A stretch of 64,000 nucleotides of DNA from assembly GCA_028564925.1 (NCBI GenBank), contig CM053029.1:433773398-433837397 (forward strand), given 5' to 3'. How positions within the stretch are numbered: the first letter of the stretch is position 1; each line of letters opens with the position of its first letter. Below, in pieces: positions 46,413-56,581 of this stretch. Under the pieces are notes generated by a model. It had not been told where the DNA came from. It saw only the letters and a program-made list of their open reading frames with translations, and searched no databases. A program made the translations under genes and the position numbers. The DNA is from Lithobates sylvaticus. Its lineage: Eukaryota > Chordata > Amphibia > Anura > Ranidae.

Positions 46413-46437
46413 CTGATGACGTCAGTTGTGACGAAAC
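46413..46437 (+). ncRNA. Hammerhead-like core, right palindrome arm
   Basis: CTGATGA (46413-46419), one spare C, stem GTCA/TGAC with GTTG loop, then GAAAC (46433-46437). Both hammerhead core boxes are exact. The extra base before helix II and unclear helices I and III mean catalysis is not established. Confidence 0.5.
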
Positions 46438-47450
46438 GCCGTAGGGTTCGTTACGTACGATCGTACTGCGCATGCGCGAGTATTGTCCCATAGACCGAAC
46501 GGAGCCGCCATCACCTTGCAAGGTTTTTTCTATTTTTGTGTATGCTATTGTGGCTAAATAAACAAACCCACTGGAAACGCCTACACTATTCGAGTCCCCT
46601 TTTGTTTTCCATCTATATCATCCATTCGATCCATCCGGTCGTTGCACTGCCAGTGACACACGAGGAGTTTCGGGGAGCAGCCACCAATCAGGAGGAGATC
46701 CGTTGCTGTCGGACATCAATTGGGATGTGGGATATCCCCAACAGCACCAAGGCTGTTCTTCTAAAGCTCAGTTTGACCCCCCTGAATAAGGGCGGTCACT
46801 GGCTTTCTGGTAAGCCTCCCCCCCCCCCTTCTGTTTTATCTCTGTGGTGATGGGCTGCACTACTATCAACATTTATATTTTGGATTGATTTCACAGAAAC
46901 TTTTACGAATTAATTTGTTCAATTTCTTTGATCACTTTGGACTTTATGAATTTTTGAATTCACATATGAATTTTGTTTGAGTATTCATTTATTCATTCCC
47001 CCCTTCGGGACTTTTTTATTGATTGAGTATGAACTTTGTTTGAACAAATCTTTTCACTAATCATTTTGGGTTATTTGTATCAACTGGTTATGCATTTTGT
47101 TTGAATTATCATTATTTTCACTAATTAATTTGGGTCACTTTAATTAACTGGTAATTTACAGTTTTTCACTATCCAGCGCTGCATTTTTTTGTTTATATAT
47201 ATCTTTCTTGTGCTCTATACCGGGGTTATTAGTGTCCAGCTGCAGGATTTACTTTCATGGTTTTTTGGTTCAATTTCCTCATCAACACAATTTTTGTCAC
47301 TAAGTTTTTTTCACCTAGCGCAAATTCTTTCTTTATATCTAGTCTAAAAAACAAGCAAATTCTTGCGAGCCACCATGTAAATATCCAAATAATTATTAAG
47401 GACAGCTGCTACCTTTTATCACGTCCCAAATGCTCGTGCCAACCCAGTCC

Positions 47451-48050
47451 ATAAACTAATAAAATGCTGCGCTATCCAAATGTTGTTGTGTGACCATCAA
47501 ATTCAATATTGATAATGTTATCTTAAATAAAATAGTATTATAAAATATTTCAATCCTGTGCGATTACATTTTATACATATATTGCAATACTATGCGATTA
47601 TAAATTGCAATCCTATGCGATAATTCTTGTGACAAACTATCTACATGTACATAACTCTATATAAAGTGCATCCACATTGTATAACCAATATTAATAATGC
47701 TAAATACTATACAAATATATCATGCATTAAAGTGCTCTTGTCCAAAAATATTCATGCATTAATGTGCCTTTAATGGAACGCAACATAAAAGTCCATTCCT
47801 AGTTAATCCATTCTTCTGTTTCTTATTACAGATGATAAATTAACAAGTTCTCGTGTCCACTCTTGTGCTCCCCTTTGGTGTATGCGCTCACCATAGAGCG
47901 TGTGACCTCGCACCGAAGCTTGGTCAAAGCATGCTTTTAAACCACCTCTGGGTTTATTGTCTGCATTCAGATCCTTGGCTGGTTGCTTGCACATATATCC
48001 ATATAAAAGAGACATTGTCGTTACTGTTGTGACTTACATCCTTATCTGCT
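47451..48050 (-). repeat. Left inverted arm of resident PLE, copy B
   Basis: Counterpart of 7306-7905 and inverted copy of 50370-50732 plus 53510-53698. The 70-aa ORF inside is not a separate gene. Confidence 0.85.
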
Positions 48051-48197
48051 AAGAGATGTTTCCTTTCTATACCTATAATTTTATCTTTCTCTGTCTTAAA
48101 ATCAGTCTGATTTTCCTAAGACAGAGAAAGATAAAATTAAATGGTATAGAAAGGGAACATCTCTTAGCAGATATGGATGTTAGTCACAACAGTAACA
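48016..48197. repeat. Short palindrome at PLE junction, copy B
   Basis: Counterpart of 7871-8052; arms of about 80 bp. Confidence 0.85.
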
Positions 48198-48265
48198 AAA
48201 ATATGGGCACCTGTATTGTTTTTCAGACTATAATTTACAAATGTGTTAACGATCATTAGTAAATA

Positions 48266-48835
48266 TTGGGGGGGGGTGTTGTTTCTAAGCGTGACATGAG
48301 AGATAAACTGGTACACAACATCGTTGAGCCAACCATACCCAAACCAATGATGTTCTGGGATGTTAAAGGCTTCCATGAATGTGGTAGGTGCTACAGTTGT
48401 ATGAGGGTTCCAAATGATATTAGGAAGGTGAAGAGTTTTGTTAATCCAAAAACTCAGCACCTACACACCATTAGAGACTTCATCTCATGCGATATGATTG
48501 GGGTGGTATATGTTATAAAATGCCCATGTAACTTACTGTATGTAGGAAGAACTAAAAGGGCGCTAATAGTTTGGATGGAAGAACAAGTTAAAAATATCCA
48601 AAAGGGTTTTGAAAAACATCACTTATCGGTACATTTTAAGGATATCCATAACCAAAACACAACAGGGATGCAATTCTGGGTCATAGAAGTCCCCAAGAGA
48701 CACTGGAGAGGGTCTAACTACATAAGAGAGATCAGTAAAAATGAGTCCTGGTGGATATATCAGTTGTGGTCCTTGGCGCCGGGGGAGGGGCTAAATAAAG
48801 AGTTTGATCTCAAATGTTTCCTTAGTAACAGTTAA
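48266..48835 (+). CDS. PLE GIY-YIG endonuclease fragment, open in copy B
   Basis: A 189-residue open frame without RT. CGRCYSCMRV (about residues 33-42) is the cysteine motif that precedes the nuclease in PLEs. GVVYVIKCPCNLLYVGRT (about 79-96) is the GIY-YIG core; ESWWIYQLWSLAPGEGLN (about 156-173) carries the conserved Glu and terminal Asn. In a whole PLE this domain sits behind the RT and cuts target DNA. The chosen Met is simply the first in frame; true upstream coding sequence is missing at the palindrome junction. It is a remnant, not a functional gene. Confidence 0.8.
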   Translation: MGGGVVSKRDMRDKLVHNIVEPTIPKPMMFWDVKGFHECGRCYSCMRVPNDIRKVKSFVNPKTQHLHTIRDFISCDMIGVVYVIKCPCNLLYVGRTKRALIVWMEEQVKNIQKGFEKHHLSVHFKDIHNQNTTGMQFWVIEVPKRHWRGSNYIREISKNESWWIYQLWSLAPGEGLNKEFDLKCFLSNS

Positions 48836-49109
48836 TGGTTCAACTTGCACTGGTCTTGGTCCACACCGACAATGGTCGGTATTTGGGTTGTTAACTGACC
48901 AAGGCAGGTAATTATACAGTTAATCATGGAAAGATACCTATAATGTTTATTTTTATAAGTTTAGGCAGATGTACCTGGGGTTATGAGGCTCACATCAGCC
49001 GGTGTGATCATGATCTGTTTATTGGGTCGCTATATATCCTGTTCATATGGGAAGGGGGATAGTTGATATATGGCTTATAGGGGGTGGTAACTATGGGGGT
49101 AGGCCCCAA

Positions 49110-49110
<1 letters not shown>

Positions 49111-49157
<47 letters not shown>

Positions 49158-49228
49158 CATAAAAAATAAAAAATAAAAAAAAAATATATATATATATAGG
49201 TTTTTTTATTGGGGGGGGGGGGGGTTGT
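49111..49228. repeat. (TA)n, A-rich and G-run tract, copy B
   Basis: Uninterrupted counterpart of 10594-10720. It is the pre-insertion state of the Tc1 site in copy A. Confidence 0.9.
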
Positions 49229-49395
49229 CGTGCAGGGACAATAGGGGGTGGATAGCTATGCTGGTAGTCCCCAGTCGTATTCTTCTGTGGTTTTCGTACT
49301 GGGACCATTGACAGTATAGGACATACTTTGTATGATGTTAATATAGTTTTTAATCTATGATTGGAAACAGAATTTTTAGTACATTAGCACATGGG

Positions 49396-49700
49396 TGGAT
49401 GTGTATACAGTATATGTGTGCGCATGCAGATCATCATGTGCCAGTTTTTATCATTTATATTTTAATTGAATTTTATTGAATATGTAGTAAATAGCCTGGC
49501 CCTTGATGGTATACAATGTAGGCATAGGCATAAGTGGATGTGCGTATTATGTGTGATTGCATTTGTGCGCACTGCTACACATGCATTTTCTAGTATATTA
49601 TCTTATATGAGTTGTCTTATATATAATAATGCTTCTACAGATAATTATGTATTATGAGTCATGGTATATCCTGGAGTGCTATAGTATACAATGATTTATA
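49396..49700. other. PLE segment absent from copy A
   Basis: About 304 bp lie between GTACATTAGCACATG and GCTAGTTGATTATTGC here; copy A joins those two words directly (near 10890). No duplication flanks it, so deletion in copy A is likelier than insertion. No gene. Confidence 0.7.
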
Positions 49701-50123
49701 GCTAGTTGATTATTGCATCTACAGGCAGATGATGTGTGTAGCATGTAGATATTTTAATCATACTGTGTTTATGTGGCAATAGCGCTGTGAAGATGTGTCT
49801 GCTCCTTACACACCGTCCTGAATGCAGCTTGCAGAGGGTTTAATAAAGTGTAATAGTATAAAAGATGGGCCAACAAGCAATGGAGAGTCAGTAGCATTTA
49901 ATCCAATATTTGCTTCACATGCTTGTCTTTGCAATGTGCCACTCTGTGATATGATATGCTGTCACAATATACGGCATGTATTAGGGTTAACATTGAGTGT
50001 TCTGACCCACTAGAAAATGGCCGCGATCATACAATAAACAATAGAGTGTCCGCGGTCTTCAACAAAATGGCCGCGATGACACTATATAATGATTGACAAC
50101 TCAACTGTCCAATAGAATTCCCC

Positions 50124-50157
50124 CTGAGGAAGATACGTAACTTTCCGGTATCGACAC
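50124..50157 (+). ncRNA. Hammerhead-like core in resident PLE, copy B
   Basis: Counterpart of 11316-11349 with CTGAGGA, a GATAC/GTATC stem and GACAC; one loop base differs. Confidence 0.4.
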
Positions 50158-51091
50158 GCGTTGGGGAGGGGACAGGACAGTGTGTGAGATGGCGGAGTGT
50201 TCTCAGCAAAGGAGGGGGCACATCAGTTCAGCGTTTTTATGAATTCTGGCTTGTATAGAATGGCGCACTGTAGCACCCATGAAATGTGAGTACCCTACAA
50301 TAGGGAAGATTGTTATCATTTAATAAATATATGAAAACAATATCACCCTATCTAATTTTCTCTGTTTTTTATATGGGTATATGTGCAAGCAACCAGCCAA
50401 GGATCTGAATGCAGACAATAAACCCAGAGGTGGTTGAAAGGCGTGTTTTGACCGAGCTTAGGTGCGAGGTCACACACTTTAAGGTGAGCGCATACACCAA
50501 AGTGGGAGCACAAGAGTGGACATGAGCACTTGTTGATTTATCATCTGTAATAAGAAACAGAAGAATGGATTAATCAGGAATGGACTTTTATGTTGCGTTC
50601 CATTAAAGGCACATTAATGCATGAATATTTTTTCACAGGAGCACTTTAATGCACAATACATTTGTATAATATTTAGCATTATTAATATTGGTTATTCAAT
50701 GTGGATGCACTTTACATAGAGTTATGTACATGAAAAGATATTTTGGTGGGCAAGTAGGTGGGACAACAAAATGGTCTATCACATCCCAAAATTTGTATAT
50801 CGTTTTTTAGTAGGCCAAAATGTGCATAAAACAAAGGCCAGTACCCCTAGGGGATGCTTGGAGTGAAGATAGACACTTTAAACAAATGTATGCATGTGAA
50901 GAAATAGTAAACGTTTATTCAAACAATGTACAAAAATGAACAAGGGAATGCTCAGTAGGGCATGGTATGTTTGCAAAGAGAATATAATAGGTTGATACAG
51001 TTTATAACATGTCAAAGAAGCAAAAACATACAAAGCATTATGACAGAAATATAAACTTGCTTGGTACATAAGATAAGGAAGATGCCAACAT

Positions 51092-51117
51092 GTTTCGGAC
51101 TGTGGTCCTTTGTCAAG
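51092..51117 (-). ncRNA. Hammerhead-like core in truncated PLE
   Basis: On the minus strand TTGACAA, a spare A, a GGAC-CACA-GTCC hairpin and GAAAC. GAAAC and the helix are perfect; the first box deviates at two positions from CUGANGA. It lies 3' of the PLE ORF, like the other examples. Confidence 0.45.
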
Positions 51118-52345
51118 GCAATTTGTATCCTTAGAATCTCATCTAGATAGATGGAGGGTCATAAAGTTAGTCTCGGCATATCAATATATTACATTTGCAC
51201 TAGGACAAATCTATATTGCTGGAGGAGATTAATCTCAGGGATAGAAAACAATGAGGTACTCACATGTCCTGCCAAGGCTCAATTATTTGTCATATAGGGG
51301 GAGCCACTGAGCGTGGTGTCCAAAGGGTCAAGGTATGTGCAGTAAAAACAAGCTGTGCTTCAGCACTGAGGTATAGGTAACCTGCTGAGAGCCCCCTCAG
51401 AATACAAGGTCCAGCATACAGGGTTTAGGGCTGGAAGCCCAAGTCCTGTATTAAACACAGTGGATCAGCCGGTGTATCGCTGTAAAGCAGAGTGGGGTAG
51501 GAGTAATCAGAATAACAGGAAATAAAAATAATAGTATTGTGGCTACATTGAAGTAGACCATGTATTTACCTGAGTATAAAATGGGAGTGTGAGATAGGAG
51601 GTCATCTCTGGTCAGTCAGCAGCATGGTACTGAGGCCAGAGTGTGAAAGGTTTATATGAGGTCAGGTAATGAGCAACAGCTGGGGATGGGTGTGTATCAG
51701 CCATCCTGGATGCTGAGTGCTGATTGGCTGGTGTGTTTATTGGGAGGCGAGCGTCAGATGACGCTGTGGAAACCTCCCAGTGTGGACCTCTGACGGGGCG
51801 GTGCCGGGCGCGGTCGCGTCAACACGGCGCGGCCGCGTCCGGCGTCGTGACGTCACCGGCGCGGGACAGACGGACGCCTGCTTCCTGGTGCGCTCCGCTG
51901 TGGAGCGCAAACAGGAAGTAGACCAAGCAGTTGGTCTTGATGGAAGGCGAGGAGGTGACGCGTGCGCAGTAGAACTAATGCGCACGCGCACCTGGTCTTA
52001 CCCGCGCCGGGTATTCAAGGGGAGGGGGAAAAAAAGGAAGCAGGTGGGGTACATTAAGTTGGTCCGAATGGGACAGGTGATGACATTGTGAGCAATGGGG
52101 GACATGCGGGCATATTGCATTTGGCAAGATAGTGATAACCATGGCTCAAAACATCGGGGAGAGGGGAGAGAGACATGTACCAACGAGTGCACAGTATATG
52201 ATACATAAATGGAGATATGTGTCAATAATACATGGAAAAAGCATATATCAGTGCTTATGCAGAATAGAGTACATAAACATATATTCCTGATACAGAATAC
52301 AGATAATATAATTGGATGTGGGTGCTTGAACGTTGGAGACCGTAG

Positions 52346-53050
52346 TTAAAGGTCTAGTTCACAAACTCCGGTCTCAAAACCCTCAAGATAGGGTTTGAAG
52401 TTGAAAGCTTCGTTGAGGCCAGGGGGTAAGGTGGCATTGAGATGAAAAATCCAACGAAGTTCGCTCTGAAGGAGCGCTTTGTTGTAATCACCCCCTCGGT
52501 TTGGGGGGGGGGGAATATGGTCCAGAGCTCTAAACGAGATCTTGGGAGTAATATCAGGGTGGACAATAGAGCTGTGTCGTCCCAATGGTAAATCGGGATC
52601 TCTTTGGTTAATACTGGTAACGTGTCCATAAATTCGTTTCCAGAATGGCAGTTTGGTCTTGCCCACGTAAAAGCACCCACATTCACATTCCAAAAGGTAA
52701 ACAATACCAATAGAACGACAGTTTACATAATGTTTGGGAAAAAGGCGTTGCCCATTAGGTAAAAGGCTATGTAAGTTGGATTTGGGTAGGTATTTGCAGT
52801 AGTTACAATTGCCACATGGGAAAGTGCCCTTGAGCTGTCTCTGGGATTTATTACTACTCTTGTATTCACTAGTGATCAATTTGTCATGGAGGGACGGGGC
52901 ACGTCGGTAAGTGATCAAAGGTTTGGGCGGAACAAAGGGGGAGAGTGTTCTATCTGTAGAAATGATGTGCCAGTGTTTAAGTAGTATTTGAGTAATTTCA
53001 TTGTGTTGTTGGCAGTATAATTCTAAGGGGTGGTTGTGTGGAGGGCTCAC
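52346..53050 (-). pseudogene. PLE linker and GIY-YIG endonuclease part
   Basis: Contains the LLKHWHII block, the cysteine motif FPCGNCNYCKY, the nuclease core GIVYLLECECGCFYVGKTKL with FWKRIYGH after it, and ELRWIFHLNATLPPGLNEAF with the conserved Glu and GLN. The order and motifs are those of PLE proteins. It ends at a normal stop. Open throughout, so the insertion is fairly recent. Confidence 0.9.
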
Positions 53051-53494
53051 AGGGTTTGGGAATAAGTAAAGCTGAACGTGATTTGGATTTTGCTTTTTTA
53101 TATGCGTTTTTTAAAACGCTGTTTTGGTAGCCACGTGCGCGCAGTCTGTCCCTCAGTACGGAAGCCTCGTGTTCAAAGGAGGCATCCGTGGAACAGTTAC
53201 GTCGTGCACGTAAATATTGGGCAAAAGGGATAGATTTGAGTAAGGGTTGAGGGTGAAAACTAGAGGCTGCAAGGATAGTATTGCCTGCAGTCGGTTTGCG
53301 AAAGAGTTGGCTTTGTAGTTGACCATGTCTGTCCTTGCTGAGGGTGAGGTCAAGGAAAGAAATGGAGCTATAACTGTAAGTCATTGTAAATTTGAGGTTG
53401 AGGGAGTTCGAAGTGTTGAGGTATATAAGGAACTGGTGTAAGGTCTCTATAGGGCCCTGCCACAGAATCAAAATATCATCTATGTAGCGTCGGA
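52998..53494 (-). pseudogene. PLE reverse transcriptase C-terminal part
   Basis: Begins with RRYIDDILILWQG, the RT motif C with the YxDD catalytic pair, followed by LKFTMTYSYSSISFLDLTLS (thumb-proximal FLDL motif) and the basic linker. The fingers and most of the palm are missing through 5' truncation. One frame break separates it from the nuclease part. Confidence 0.85.
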
Positions 53495-53712
53495 AGAGTT
53501 ATGTACATGTAGATAGTTTGTCACTAGAATTATCGCATAGGATTGCAATTTATAATCACATAGGATTGCAATATATGTAAACAATTTAATCGCACAGGAA
53601 CATTTTATAATACTATTTTATTTGTGATAACATTATTAGTATTGAATGTGATGGTGTCACAACAACATTTGGATAGCGCAGCATTTTATTAGTTTATGAA
53701 CCTAATTAGGGG

Positions 53713-54410
53713 TGTTGGAGAAAACATACAGTATAATTGGTTACTGCAGCAACAGTCAGTAGTCCAGTAAACTTTCTGCTGGCCAGCTCATTGAGGACCA
53801 ATATCTTGCATTGGAGTGGTCTGGGTAGTTGTCCTTTTAAGAGTTGGTTCATGCAAAGGTAAAGTTTTCCTAACCTAACTTTCCTAAGTCTGCAGCATAT
53901 GGTTGGTCAGCAGCCGTTCACCAGCCCTGTATAAGCCAGAGGCTTTCCTTCCCAGCGCCAGGCACAAATGGCCTCCCTCTTTCTCTCTGGTGGTATCCTC
54001 TTCATGTGTCTCTTTTCTTCACAACAGCACAGTCCAGGTCACCATCCAAGGCTTAAGGATAGTCTTCACTCTGATTTCCCTGCTCTCAGATAAAGATCTC
54101 AAAGGTCCCACTCAACATCCTCGCCACAGTCTGTATCTACCTTGGTCTCCCCAGAGAAAGAAAGCATTCTTTCTTCTTTTTACCCTGGAAAACCCTGGAA
54201 AACTACTACTGTCCCTCCCCTTTAACGTATATTCCTTGGAAACTGTAGTTTTACAGCCAACCTGTAATAGCTCAGGCTTTTTTGTAAACGACACTTCCCA
54301 CAATCCTCCACAATTTTCTTTGGCGTCTCTCTTGTAATCCATGTTCCCTGGACACCCTCTAGTGGATGAAGGCAGAAAAAACACTGGCTATATCTGTGTA
54401 GAAGTGCTCA
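53713..54410. repeat. Unclassified duplicated sequence, copy B
   Basis: Counterpart of 12153-12850. Confidence 0.3.
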
Positions 54411-54419
54411 TCTGGAGTC

Positions 54420-55178
54420 GTGACACACAGAAGCGGCATCACCACAGTGAGATTACAGCTGCTCATCTCTACACTGCTCATCACCTGGCCAAGATCATCC
54501 CTATAATGAAGCATGGTGGTGGCAGCATCGTGCTGTGGGGATGTTTTTCAGCGACAGGAACTGGGAGACTAGTCAGGTTCGAGGGAAAGTTGAATGCAGC
54601 AATGTACAAAGAAATCCTTGATGAAAACCTGCTCCAGAGCAGTACCAGGGCGAAGGTTCATCTTCCAACAGGACAACGACCCTAAGCACACAGCCAAGAT
54701 AACAAAGGAGTGGCTACAGGACAACTCTGTAAATGTACTTGAGTGGCCCAGCCAGAGCCCAGACCAGAACACGATTGAACATCTCTGGAGAGATCTGAAA
54801 ATGGCTGTGCACCGTTGCTCTCCATCCAACCTGATGGAGCTTGAGAGGTCCTGCAAAGAAAAATGGGAGAAACTGCCCAAAAATAGGTGTGTCAAGCCTG
54901 TAGCATAATACTTAAAAAGACTTGAGGCTGTAATTGGTGCCAAAGGGGCTTCAACAAAGTATTGAGCAAAGCTGTGAATACTTATGTACATGGGATTTTT
55001 GTTGTATATATTTAATAAATTTGCAAAGATTTCAAACAAACTTCCTTGACATTGTCATTATGGGGTATTGTTTGTAGAATTTTTAGGAAAATAATGAATG
55101 TAATCCATTTTGGAATAAGGCTGTAACATAACAAAATGGGGAAAAAGTGAAGTAAATACTTTTCGGATGCACTGTACG
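54420..55178 (+). mobile_element. Decayed Tc1 element 3' part, copy B
   Basis: Counterpart of 12860-13621, with the same frame change and DDE remnants ([17 protein letters not shown]). Confidence 0.85.
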
Positions 55179-56089
55179 TTTGTATGTAGGTTTTTTCTGT
55201 TTTCTGAGAGATTGTTTTATTAACATTCTGCTAAAACTATGTGCATTGGGGCACACCCCAAAAGCTTGTCCTGAGGAATTGGATGTTATTGCAAATAAAG
55301 AAAAGTATCACGCACAGTACTCAGTTGTTTTGGTTTTTAATGAAATGAGTAGTAACATATACTGGAAATGCCACCCAGCAAGAAAAACATTAAAGGTAAT
55401 ATTAGGTGACTCCTAACATTAAAAAGTAAGATATAATGCCACTTTCAAATATCTGTTTCAAAATCTTGGTGCTTTTCTAGGAAATCGAGGACAGCTGGCA
55501 ATTACAATTCATGCCATGTTATATAAACAGCCAATACCTTATTTTAATCGCATGTAAAAGACTAGCAGGAAAATACAGGAAAGTTTCTCCATTGGCAGCC
55601 CCCCAGTGCTTGGGAGATACAAGCCAGATGTTTACCCTGCACAAAGAAACTAGTAGAGAGCAGGGAATACTAAGGGTAAGCAGTCTGAGGAATAAGTTGA
55701 GTGCACATGTCAAATATTAAAACATAATAATAATACTAATTTGTGCTATCTATCTCCTGCCCTTTCAGTTACAAAACATGCTTTTAATATTTTAATCAAT
55801 TGCATAAACACTAAAAGTCAGAGGAAAATTTTGTACTTCCTTTAATAACTATGCTACCTGGCATTTACTTTTATGTGACACAATGTAAGATCAGATTAGT
55901 TTGTTGTACAAAACTGCTGTTTCATGCTGACATATTCTATTGCATCATACTGTAATTTCTAATCCAATATTATATATACAGCACATGCATTTATGTCTTT
56001 CATTTCATTTACAGTTATTAAAGTTTCCAGCTTGGCCCAAAACTGATTTACATATTACCCATTTAAGCTACATTCACACTAGATCTCAT

Positions 56090-56539
56090 NNNNNNNNNNN
56101 NNNNNNNNNNNNNNNNNNNNNNNNNNNNNNNNNNNNNNNNNNNNNNNNNNNNNNNNNNNNNNNNNNNNNNNNNNNNNNNNNNNNNNNNNNNNNNNNNNNN
56201 NNNNNNNNNNNNNNNNNNNNNNNNNNNNNNNNNNNNNNNNNNNNNNNNNNNNNNNNNNNNNNNNNNNNNNNNNNNNNNNNNNNNNNNNNNNNNNNNNNNN
56301 NNNNNNNNNNNNNNNNNNNNNNNNNNNNNNNNNNNNNNNNNNNNNNNNNNNNNNNNNNNNNNNNNNNNNNNNNNNNNNNNNNNNNNNNNNNNNNNNNNNN
56401 NNNNNNNNNNNNNNNNNNNNNNNNNNNNNNNNNNNNNNNNNNNNNNNNNNNNNNNNNNNNNNNNNNNNNNNNNNNNNNNNNNNNNNNNNNNNNNNNNNNN
56501 NNNNNNNNNNNNNNNNNNNNNNNNNNNNNNNNNNNNNNN
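56090..56539. other. Assembly gap (N run)
   Basis: 450 undetermined bases at the exact end of the duplicated block. Confidence 1.
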
Positions 56540-56581
56540 TTTACTTATGCTAGTTTAAAATTTGTAGTAATTTCTTATAAT

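Larger units (their letters stand above)
43823..47339. mobile_element. 3.5-kb palindromic PLE-like insertion (copy B only)
   Basis: Flanked by the exact 15-bp duplication TAGTCTAAAAAACAA (43808-43822 and 47340-47354); copy A has the single empty site at about 7195. Two nearly identical arms of about 1.68 kb (43823-45507 and 45515-47199) meet at a 7-bp spacer near 45511. A 138-bp tail (47202-47339) exists on one side only. Each arm carries a hammerhead-like core. There is no RT or endonuclease ORF; ORFs of 147, 104 and 79 residues occur as mirror images. Arms differ by very few bases, so the palindrome is young. Confidence 0.9.
50733..53494 (-). mobile_element. 5'-truncated Penelope-like element (copy B only)
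   Basis: Exact 15-bp duplications AGAGTTATGTACATG (50718-50732 and 53495-53509) flank a 2762-bp minus-strand PLE; copy A has the empty site near 11935. It starts abruptly inside the RT at the catalytic motif, continues through the RT C-terminus and GIY-YIG domain, and ends with a 1.6-kb 3' region that carries a hammerhead-like core. It is a different PLE family from the one it landed in. Confidence 0.95.
43808..53698 (+). mobile_element. Resident Penelope-like element, copy B
   Basis: Counterpart of 7195-12138, with candidate duplications AACCTAACTAAGGG (43794-43807) and AACCTAATTAGGGG (53699-53712). It is expanded by two insertions, 43823-47339 in the one-sided tail and 50733-53494 in the right arm, and lacks the Tc1. 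It keeps about 300 bp at 49396-49700 that copy A has lost. Confidence 0.8.
32786..56089 (+). repeat. Large direct duplication, copy B
   Basis: This is the second copy of the block at 1-14522. It is 23.3 kb against 14.5 kb. Insertions at 35890-38146, 38509-40088, 43823-47339 and 50733-53494, about 300 bp retained at 49396-49700 and about 115 bp near 43220, less the Tc1 found only in copy A, account for the difference almost exactly. The copy stops at an N gap inside a MITE that copy A continues through. Confidence 0.95.

Noticed and set aside
55180-55416. 78-aa ORF with text GHTPKACPEELDVIANKEKY
   Set aside because: Briefly considered an exon because copy B is more open than copy A. No domain, no convincing splice signals, and the surrounding text resembles PLE sequence.
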